Shown piece after piece: positions 10,821 to 17,500 of a DNA stretch of 17,500 bases. The DNA lies in contig NW_004457740.1 of NCBI RefSeq assembly GCF_000188695.1, positions 1,122,485 through 1,139,984 of the forward strand, in the 5' to 3' direction. A program made the translations under genes and the position numbers. How positions within the stretch are numbered: the first letter of the stretch is position 1; each line of letters starts with the position of its first letter. The DNA is from Salpingoeca rosetta (Eukaryota; Opisthokonta; Choanoflagellata; Craspedida; Salpingoecidae). Under the pieces are notes generated by a model. The model saw nothing but the letters and a program-made list of their open reading frames with translations, did not search any database and was not told where the DNA came from.

Positions 10821-12345
10821 GTGTGTATGTGTGTTGGTGCACGACGTACCACCCAGCAGGCGTTGCCGAGGTCTGCAATCTTGACCTGGCACGTCTTGAA
10901 AAACTCCTCGTCCAACAGCTTTTCCCGCAGAGGACCTGAGCATGCGGGTCGTCATTGTTTGTTTGGTGGTGATGGTGGTGTTGGTGGTGATGATGTAGCA
11001 CATGAGCGAAACAAGCGGTGAAAAGCGAAACAACAGAACAGACGCAATGTGATGTGATGTGATGTGATGTGACGTGGGGAAAGGCCAAGTACCAAGCGTC
11101 CCATGTTCAGCCCCAACCTCACATTCAGCACGTGTGAAAACACAACAAGAAACAGCCTCACAAGAGAGAGGGGCAAGGAGGGCAAGCTAGTTGCATCGCA
11201 GACAGACAGACAGCCAGCCAGCCAGGCACACACATATGCACACAGATACACACACACATATATAGACAGACACAGGTACACACACGCACACACGACTTAC
11301 GGATGCGGGGCACGTCGTCAAGGTTGACGTGCTCGCGATCTGCCTCTGAGGCACATTGGCGGGTCTTCTTGTTCTTTCCAAGGCGGCTGGCATAGCGCGG
11401 TGGGGGCTGGTCGGCGTACGTGGCCTTGGCAAGCTGGCCCATGGCGTGGATCTCCCGCTCCGTGAGGCACATGAGGATGTTCTCTGGCTTGATATCCGTG
11501 TGGATGATGGAGCACTTGGAGTGGAGGTAGTCGAGGCCCTGCAGCGTCTGCTTGATGATGCGCTTGGTGAGGACGGAGGGCAGCCCGCGGTAGTTGAAGT
11601 GGCGGATGAGGCGCAGCAGGTTGTGGCCCATGACCTCAAACACCATGGCCACGTGCGTGCCAAAGGGCCCGAAGACGCGAAAGTCGTCAATCATCTGCAT
11701 GACGCGCTGGCGGGAGCGGGCGCGCGGGTCTGCGGCGGCCACCTCGCGCATGAGCTTAATCTCGTCCTGCGCCGCCTCCGTGTAGTGGGACGCGCTCTTG
11801 ACAATCTTCATGGCGTAGAAGTTGGTTGAGTTGGAGTCCTCCACCAGCCACACGGTGGAGAAGTGGCCCCAGCCAAGCTTCTTCACCACGAGGTACTTGG
11901 ACTTGTACTTGTCGCCGAGGAACACGGGGTGGTACCCGCCGCGCTTGTACTCGTCGACCTCCTCCTCGTCGTCACTGGCGTCATCAAACTGGTGCGGCGC
12001 AGACGAGGGCTTGTGGATCTTCTTGGCCGCGGAGGGGCCGACAGAGCCGGCGTCGGGCAGGGACGCCTTCTTCTGCGGGCGCGGCGCAGACTCCTTGGCG
12101 TGCACCGCAGAGGCCGTGCTGGTGGCAAGCGCGGCTGGCCCGTTGCTGGCCACCTTGAGCGCGCCTGTCGAGGGCTCGTTCTTTGCGTTGGACGCTGCGA
12201 GCGATGCGCCGTGGCTTGCGTCGGTGGCGCTCTGCTCCTGGGTCGACACTGTCTTTGAGATGTGTGGCCGAGACGGAGCGTGGGCCAGGCGGCGGCCGTC
12301 ATCGTTGCCGGCCTGGCTGTCCCGGGCCTCTCTGGTCTCGTCCAT
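8817..12345 (-). CDS. SRPK: SR-protein-specific kinase (SRPK family), complete, 8 exons
   Basis: Exons on - are 12345-11301, 10935-10850, 10638-10531, 10403-10334, 10152-10060, 9792-9662, 9491-9420 and 9158-8817 (stop TAG), giving 648 residues with matching phases. Donors are GTAAGT, GTACGT, GTGTGT, GTGAGC, GTACGC, GTACCC and the weak GTCTGC. The N-terminus (1-119) is Ala/Ser-rich and disordered, followed by the acidic and GGYHPV lead-in typical of SRPKs. Kinase landmarks are the glycine loop LGWGHFSTV (157-165), K180, HTDIKPEN (282-289; HTD replaces HRD, an SRPK hallmark), DLG (370-372), TRQYRSLE (387-394), IIELLGPIPR, and ECARHGWL at the end (519-526). The enzyme phosphorylates Arg/Ser repeats of splicing factors. 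The spacer between kinase lobes is only about 70 residues, against several hundred in animal SRPKs. Exon 8 adds a basic patch and a Gln/Ser/Pro/Glu-rich tail of 113 residues. Family is certain; the exon 7-8 junction is less so, because reading through it gives a stop after six codons (9399). Confidence 0.94.
9819..9850. repeat. (GT)16 in SRPK intron 5
   Basis: Sixteen GT units on +, giving a CA run in the transcript about 27 nt upstream of the exon 6 acceptor. Confidence 0.95.
10242..10321. repeat. TG-rich array in SRPK intron 4
   Basis: TG units with GAGTG and GCG variants on +. The transcript carries CA starting 12 nt after the exon 4 donor. Confidence 0.9.
10480..10530. repeat. CA array overlapping the exon 3 donor of SRPK
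   Basis: On the gene strand this reads as GT units that start exactly at the exon 3 boundary, so the 5' splice site (GTGTGT) is itself part of the microsatellite. Confidence 0.9.
10785..10835. repeat. TG array in SRPK intron 2
   Basis: TG repeat with GCG and TATG variants on +; a CA run in the transcript about 14 nt after the exon 2 donor. Confidence 0.9.
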
Positions 12346-12370
12346 TCTCTCGCTGGAAAGGCGGCGTGGG

Positions 12371-12402
12371 TGAGTGAGTGAGTGAGTGAGTGAGTGAGTG
12401 AG
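12371..12402. repeat. (TGAG)8 tetranucleotide repeat in SRPK 5' leader
   Basis: Eight perfect TGAG units, followed by imperfect TGGG/TGAG copies, begin 26 bp upstream of the SRPK start codon. Confidence 0.95.
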
Positions 12403-12996
12403 TGGGTGAGCGAGTGGGCGTGGTGATCAAGAGCGTGTGACACATGCCACGAGAATGCAAGTCGCAAGAGCACAACTCATGCCAAGGAAAAGAGCTTCAT
12501 TCAGAAAGGCTGGGTTGATTGATTGATTGATTGGTTGGTGGGGTGAGAAGCAAAACAAGGGTCAAGCGCGCTTGTGCGCAACGTGGCGCCCGCTCCCAAA
12601 GAAGGCTCACCGCTATCAGACGAGCGGGGGGGGGAGGAGAGGGAGCTGCTGCGCTTGCACCTCGCACAATTCACGCGTTCACCTGCACTTGCTTGGCTCA
12701 CAACCGGCAGGCCACCAACGAACAGCGCACTTCTCAAACTCACGCACACACACGCGCGCACCCTCCCTTCTTCTTCTTGCGCTGCTGCTGGTGCTTGTGC
12801 GCTTGCTGTGCTGCGTATTTTTGTGCAAGGCGGGCAGAACGACGTGGTTGGCTCGTGTTTGCACCCACACAGGAAAATTACCACATGTCATTCACCAAAT
12901 ATCGGTGTTGGGCATGCGTGTGGGCGGGTGGGTGTGGGGGATTCTGTGTGTGCATGTGCTCGTTGTCGCATGCGCGTTGTGCATGTGCTCATTGTG

Positions 12997-13000
<4 letters not shown>

Positions 13001-13063
<63 letters not shown>
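13001..13063. repeat. (TG)n array
   Basis: About 31 uninterrupted TG units. Confidence 0.95.
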
Positions 13064-13064
<1 letters not shown>

Positions 13065-13077
13065 GTACGTAGAATGA

Positions 13078-13263
13078 GTGGTTGTAGAAGGGTTGTTGGG
13101 GCAGCTACGTAAGTTCACGATAGTAAGTGACACGGTCGATGAAAATGAAAAAAGTAGCAACCAGTGCCAGAGGATGTCGACGACATGGAGGCTGTTACAC
13201 TATCCGAATGAACAGCTAATGGACCAACCAGACGCGACGAATACTGGTGGGACTGGTGTATGA
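13078..13263 (+). pseudogene. Possible coding relic, unassigned
   Basis: A frame of about 61 codons runs to a TGA at 13261-13263 in the only non-repetitive part of this gap. Residue use is mixed and protein-like, with words such as RKFTIVSDTVDENEK and LLHYPNEQLMDQP, unlike the Cys/Val or Thr/His strings made by the microsatellites. There is no start ATG with context, no flanking splice pairing, and no family I recognise. It might be a fragment of a retroelement or a chance frame. Low confidence. Confidence 0.15.
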
Positions 13264-13435
13264 AACGATAATTCATTGGGCAGGTAAGTTGGCGGCAAGT
13301 AGGATGTTACCCCTTCATTTTGCAATGATATTGCTGTGCATGCCCCGCACATTCAAAGATGATACGGCCTCACGCTTTAACCTAGTATCCGTCCAGAGTC
13401 GACTTTGGGTGTAGAGCACTCAGGCGCCCAGTCAG

Positions 13436-13436
<1 letters not shown>

Positions 13437-13503
<67 letters not shown>
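13437..13503. repeat. (TG)n array
   Basis: About 33 uninterrupted TG units. Confidence 0.95.
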
Positions 13504-13506
<3 letters not shown>

Positions 13507-14041
13507 GTCCAGTGGACACATGCGCACATGTTTCTTGGTTGGTGTTGTTACTTGTGGAACAACCAAAAGGACACGGGGCCACGAAGACGACACACACACA
13601 CACACACACACACACAATGCACACAGCCACCCACCACTGCGAGATGCGCACTGGCAGACAGCAAGACAGCATGCGCGACACACACACACACACACACACA
13701 TGCATGCATAGACAAGGGACCCTAAAGTCGAGAAGAAAGAAGCGCCACACCACACACCACACAAGACAAAGAGTGTCGAGAAGAACAAGTCCCATACACA
13801 GCAGCAGCAACACTAACTCATGCTGCACGTACAACAAAACCAAATTATGACTGCGCGCACACATACACACAGACAAAAGATGGTGGCAAAAGGAAAGAAA
13901 CAGGCTGTGCTGAAGTGTGGCTGGCAACACAGCTACACGACGGCCACAGAATGAACAGAGGGGAGGAAACAGACGCACACATGAACAGGGACGCACACAT
14001 GGCACATCAATGGGTCGGTTTGTTCAGTAGCAGTAGCATGG

Positions 14042-14221
14042 TTAGTTCTTGGCCTCCTGCTTCTCAAGCGAAAGAAGAACCTTCTCCAAGTCAAAGTTGG
14101 GGGAGTTGGGATCCATCTCTGCAGGTGCAAAGCAGTGGAGTTGCGTTGATTGGGAGGGGGGGGGGAAATCAGCGTGTGAGGGGTACGAGCGGGACGTAAG
14201 CAGAAGGAAGGACATTTGTGG

Positions 14222-14286
<65 letters not shown>

Positions 14287-14677
14287 GGGGGTGCGCAGGG
14301 GCCACTTCAGTTTTCACTGACGACAACAACACATTACACAGTCCGCGAAGCGACACATCCAAAGGCACACAACAGCAACCAATCAGAAAGGTTCCCTTAA
14401 GCCAAAAGGCGATGGGTGTGCACAGGCACACGCAGTGAAGCCCACCAAGACAACAAAGCAGGCATGGGCCCTTTGCTCCCGCACATGTATGTAAATGGAT
14501 AACGCACCGAGATCGTTTGTGGAGGACGCGGCCTGGGCTTTTTGTGCCTTTTGCTTCTTGGCCTCCTGTGCCTCCTGTGCCTTCTTTGCTGCCGCCTCGC
14601 GCTTGGCAAGAGTGGCTGTGCGTTATGTGTGTGTTGTGTTGTGTGTGTGTGTGTGTGCATGGTGTGTGTGTGTGCAT

Positions 14678-14721
<44 letters not shown>

Positions 14722-14984
14722 GGGGGGGGGTGGAATCCAAAAGGGGAGTTGAAGTAGTCAGGAGAGTGAGTTTGTGTGAGGGTGCATGCGCGTTTGGTTG
14801 CGCTCTGTTGAGTGTGGTGTTGGGGGAACAAATCGGGGTGCACGCCAAGCCAAGGCCAAGTGTGCAGGCACAAAAGGCGCTCAAGTCCGGAAAAAGAACC
14901 CACAGTGATGGGAGGCGCCGTAAACAACACCGGTGACGAGGAGCGCCCACCTGCAGAACTGCACATGCACGCACGCATCACCAT
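14042..14984 (-). CDS. Small Ala/Lys/Gln-rich protein of unknown function
   Basis: Two exons on - are well supported: 14615-14508 and 14118-14042 (stop TAA), joined through donor GTGCGT and an AG acceptor to complete a Glu codon. They give a charged, heptad-friendly stretch of Ala, Lys, Gln and Glu (KREAAAKKAQEAQEAKK...) and an acidic/hydrophobic end, MDPNSPNFDLEKVLLSLEK. The two parts together suggest a short helical or coiled-coil protein. A possible first exon is 14984-14951: an ATG followed by 11 codons and one spare base, donor GTGGGC, which is phase-compatible and would make a complete 72-residue protein. That donor is weak, and other starts, or an upstream hydrophobic exon in another frame, are possible. 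I do not recognise the family. The intron before the last exon carries (AAC)22 in the transcript, and the upstream intron ends in a CA-rich run next to its acceptor. Confidence 0.5.
14221..14286. repeat. (GTT)22 perfect trinucleotide array
   Basis: Twenty-two perfect GTT units inside the last intron of the small gene; on the gene strand they are AAC, about 100 nt upstream of the acceptor. The poly-Gln and poly-Cys frames here are artefacts. Confidence 0.95.
14639..14730. repeat. TG array ending in poly-G12
   Basis: TG units with two GCATGG interruptions run into twelve G at 14719-14730. It lies in the intron just upstream of the exon at 14615-14508 of the small gene. Confidence 0.95.
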
Positions 14985-15479
14985 GAAAGATATAGCATGG
15001 TTGGTGAGACAAAGCAGAGCGAAGGAAACAAAAGAAACAAAAAGAAAAGGGGGAAGGGGATTGCACGCTTCAAAGGAGAGCTATCTCAAAGGGCTATTCA
15101 CGGCACAGGGTGCTGCTGATCACACCTTGACGGTTGGAGAAACGCTGGACATGGTTGGTTTGGTTTGGTTTGGTTTGGTGTGGTGGTCGAGTGTGCAGTG
15201 GTGCCGTATGTGTGGTGCTGTATGTGTGCTTGTGGTGGCAGTGAAATCAGCGAGAATGGAATTCTCTCGCAAGTTTTCAACAATTTTCGGACCCGATATG
15301 CAGATCTGACGTTGCTGTGATAACGCTTCTCGCCCACACACATGCTCGCCGTCTGGCCTGTCTGTGTGTCGTGTCTCTGCGTCTCCTCCGCCCCTGTGTC
15401 TCTCCTCCACACATCCCTTCGTGTGCTTTGGGCTAAGATACGAATGCGTATCGTGGAACAACGCTCAAGCAGTGCTCAT
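14985..15479. other. Intergenic region between the small gene and the membrane-protein gene
   Basis: No gene is supported. A pyrimidine-rich stretch on - (15005-15060) could serve as promoter/leader for the small gene. A short GGTTT repeat lies at about 15153-15178. A small imperfect palindrome around GAGAATGGAATTCTC (15251-15265) is present without other context. Confidence 0.5.
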
Positions 15480-15484
15480 TTATT
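15479..15484 (-). promoter_or_regulatory. AATAAA polyadenylation hexamer overlapping the stop codon
   Basis: On - the last codons read CAA TAA A, so the hexamer AATAAA spans the final sense codon and the TAA stop (15482-15480) of the membrane-protein gene. If used, the 3' UTR would be only some 10-30 nt. Confidence 0.45.
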
Positions 15485-17036
15485 GGCCGTCTTGCTCCTC
15501 TTGCAACTTTGCATAATAGCCGTATGTCCACATCAGGATGAAGTACACAATGAAGATGAAGATCGCCTGTGAGTGTGCGTGTGTGTATGCGTGCATGTGA
15601 GCGTGTGTGTGTGATGAAGAGTGAGACACAAAACAAGAAGCGAAACAGGCAAGGACGTGCATACACAAACGTAGACCGGCACGCATACACACACAAGCAC
15701 AAGCACACACACACACGCACACACAAGCACGCACAAGCACGCACACACACACACACATACACCCGCGCGCACACAAAACGTACACCCAACTTAAACAATG
15801 ACCTTTGTGAGGGCTCTGCTGAGCGTTTCAGCGCGCTTCTTTTGATGGAGAAGCATCCAGTGCTCCCGTAACGCCTCGACTCGCTCATCATGCAAGGTCT
15901 CACGCAACTGCACTCATGCAAAGCAAGCAAATGGCACATGATGAATGTGTGTGCATGTGGTGTATGCGTGAGGATGTGTATTGTGAGCGGTGTAGCAAAA
16001 TCTCAGAAGAGCCAACTATAACGGGTTGGAGTCCCAGCGATAAACGCGTGCGCAAACACACACACACACACAGACACAAACACAGACATACACAGACACA
16101 CACGCACACACATATACACACACAACTATCGACCTGCTGGGACTCCTCAAATGTGTGGTGAAGACCCATTTCTTCGAGGACATCCTTGGGGAGGCGGCTG
16201 TATTGTCCCTCCCAGGTGTTGAGGGCTGCAGACTGCACCGCTTCGTCGTCAGGATCGACAGCAATGCCGCTCTCCTCCAAGAAGTCAATGTACCTGCATG
16301 AAGGATGCACGCGCCGCGTGGGCGGGAGACGACGCAGTCCAATCGGGGGTGGGGGGGGGGATAGAAACATGTTCACACGAGCATTGAAAAGTATGCTGGC
16401 AGTAGGAACACACACACACACATGCACACACACACACATGCGCACACACACACATACATGCACACACACAGGTGCACACACACACAGGCACACACACACA
16501 CACACATACCCGCCGCATTGTTGGGGTCTGAGAAGGCCGTTCAGATACGCGTCCTTGACCTGGGCAGCGCATGCACATGTGATGGATTTGTGAGCAACAA
16601 AGCAAAGGAATGTTAATGGCGTGGGTGTAGCAGCACTTGGGACCAACACGTGGACGTGCCGTCATCACAGCCCGCCACTGTACAGAGCACTGACCACACG
16701 AAGCGTGTCTTCGTCCGGTGTATGTGTTGGCGGCCTGAACTTGGCAGCGGCCGTGTAGGGAAAGCCCTGGTGCCGGGAACATTGCGGCGTGAGGAGACGA
16801 CATGCGCCAGGACCCACCGGCACGCACTTTTGCCAACAGGCAAACGGTCAGACGGAGGTGCATGTGTTCGTACAAATGGCAAGCACACGCACCACGCATA
16901 CATGACGCACACACACACACAGACAGACAGACAGACACGCAAACACACGCACACACAGACAGACAGAGAGACAGGCAGGCAGGCACGCAGACAGACAAAC
17001 AGACAGACAGACAGACACGCACACACACACGCACAC

Positions 17037-17099
<63 letters not shown>

Positions 17100-17459
17100 C
17101 ACACACACGACCCCGCAGTGATGGTACCGGTTCCTGCTCTTGAATGCCGTGCAGGAACCGCAGCTCGCGAAAGCACTGGGCGTGAGCAACGCCTGTATCC
17201 TCGGCCAGCGATGCCAACAGCTGGCGTCGGCACTCCTGCACGGCGTCAGGCACATGCGACGGGCGTCAGGTAAGGATACGCAAGAACTATGTCAAGCGCG
17301 AGCACATTCAGACGCATGCGTGACACCAAGCTGTAGCCGTGTGCTGACCTTCCACTGGGGCTCATTCGCCACGCCAATGGCTGCCAGCAGGCCGTATATT
17401 CTGCTAGCAAGTACAGCCTTTGTGGACAACACGGGCTCCACCCGCAGGACATCAAGTGC
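15480..17459 (-). CDS. Unrecognised protein with C-terminal membrane anchor, last seven exons (partial)
   Basis: Exons on - are 17459-17349, 17235-17128, 16766-16695, 16559-16510, 16293-16134, 15907-15803 and 15566-15480 (stop TAA). Together they give 230 residues with phases that agree throughout. The first acceptor (17461-17460) follows a pyrimidine tract, and the gene continues beyond the right edge. The order of features is a helical region (LASRIYGLLAAIGVANEPQW), a Pro-rich segment (FRPPTHTPDED), an acidic segment (YIDFLEESGIAVDPDDEAV), a charged helix likely to be coiled coil (residues 168-202 of the visible part, LRETLHDERVEALREHW...), then a 17-residue hydrophobic span (AIFIFIVYFILMWTYGY) and a short polar tail. 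This layout suggests a tail-anchored or single-pass organelle membrane protein. I do not recognise the family. The donor of the second exon listed is chosen as GTACCA; a GTGTGT donor nine codons further... would add residues in the same phase and is possible. Four of its six donors have C at +3. Confidence 0.65.
15600..15780. repeat. CA-rich interrupted repeats in the last intron of the membrane-protein gene
   Basis: CACA, CACG and AAGCA units, densest at about 15680-15775; GU-rich in the transcript, beginning near the donor at 15802. Confidence 0.8.
16052..16128. repeat. CA/CAGACA repeat near a 5' splice site
   Basis: CA units with CAGACA variants; in the transcript GU-rich starting about 6 nt after the donor at 16133. 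Confidence 0.85.
16410..16508. repeat. CA array contiguous with a 5' splice site
   Basis: CA units with GCA and GGTG variants reach the exon at 16559-16510. On - the donor GTATGT passes straight into GU repeats. Confidence 0.9.
16910..17108. repeat. (CAGA)n tetranucleotide arrays with CA blocks
   Basis: Several runs of CAGA, the longest about fourteen units at 17039-17098, are separated by CACA blocks and CAGG variants. They lie in an intron of the membrane-protein gene, where the transcript reads UCUG/GUCU repeats beginning close to the donor. Confidence 0.95.
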
Positions 17460-17500
17460 CTAGTCGGGGTGAGGGAAGAGGAAGGGAAGACAGTCCACAT

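Larger units (their letters stand above)
12346..14041. other. Intergenic region upstream of SRPK with several microsatellites and one unique block
   Basis: No gene is supported here. It contains the TGAG array (12371-12402) in the probable SRPK 5' leader, GATT units near 12514-12532, TG arrays at 13001-13063 and 13437-13503, and CA arrays at 13590-13616 and 13678-13700. A non-repetitive, more AT-rich block of about 370 bp (13064-13436) lies between the two TG arrays. The SRPK promoter is presumably in the first few hundred bases, but no core element stands out. Confidence 0.6.

Noticed and set aside
12501..12884. Frames on both strands upstream of SRPK
   Set aside because: No family resemblance, no splice pairing, and overlapping rivals on both strands.
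14042..14974. Apparent poly-Gln protein on -
   Set aside because: The Gln run is the (GTT)22 intron array read in one frame; the frame also runs through CA arrays. Only the last 24 codons are exon.
16910..17108. CRISPR-like regular repeats
   Set aside because: Units are 2-4 bp with no unique spacers; this is a simple tetranucleotide microsatellite in an intron.

Overview
The window looks like nuclear DNA from an intron-rich, moderately GC-rich unicellular eukaryote. The evidence is spliceosomal GT-AG introns of about 110-400 bp, a mitochondrial ribosomal protein gene with a targeting presequence, an SR-protein kinase, a maspardin homologue, and no bacterial operon signals. A choanoflagellate or other holozoan protist fits best; this is inferred from gene content and intron style, not shown. 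Introns and intergenic stretches are packed with (CA/TG)n, (TTG)n, (CAGA)n and homopolymer tracts, and these generate most of the long spurious open frames.

Layout from left to right. (1) The 3' part of a maspardin (SPG21) homologue lies on + (529-2195, six phase-consistent exons; the 5' end was not found). (2) After a convergent intergenic gap comes a complete five-exon gene for mitochondrial ribosomal protein uL22m (MRPL22) on - (5234-3062, 250 aa); its fourth intron carries three TTAGGG telomere-type repeats next to a 51-unit CA array. (3) A 196-bp divergent promoter separates it from an intronless type II membrane glycosyltransferase resembling GT11 alpha-1,2-fucosyltransferases on + (5431-7005, 524 aa). 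(4) A 1.8-kb gap with a 161-bp TG array and purine-rich DNA follows. (5) A complete eight-exon SRPK-type kinase lies on - (12345-8817, 648 aa), with a short spacer insert and a low-complexity C-terminal tail. (6) A 1.7-kb microsatellite-rich gap contains one unique block of about 370 bp between two TG arrays. (7) A small Ala/Lys/Gln-rich gene lies on - (14984-14042; its first exon is tentative). (8) The last seven exons of an unrecognised, apparently C-terminally membrane-anchored protein lie on - (17459-15480); its stop codon sits inside an AATAAA hexamer.

The genes are unrelated housekeeping or cell-surface functions (mitochondrial translation, SR-protein phosphorylation, glycan synthesis, endosomal trafficking) and form no evident pathway or cluster. 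The most interesting patterns are architectural. GU-repeat tracts sit just downstream of many 5' splice sites. One intron has complementary GU and CA runs near its two ends. C at +3 of the donor site is concentrated in the last gene. One compact intronless glycosyltransferase gene stands among intron-rich neighbours.
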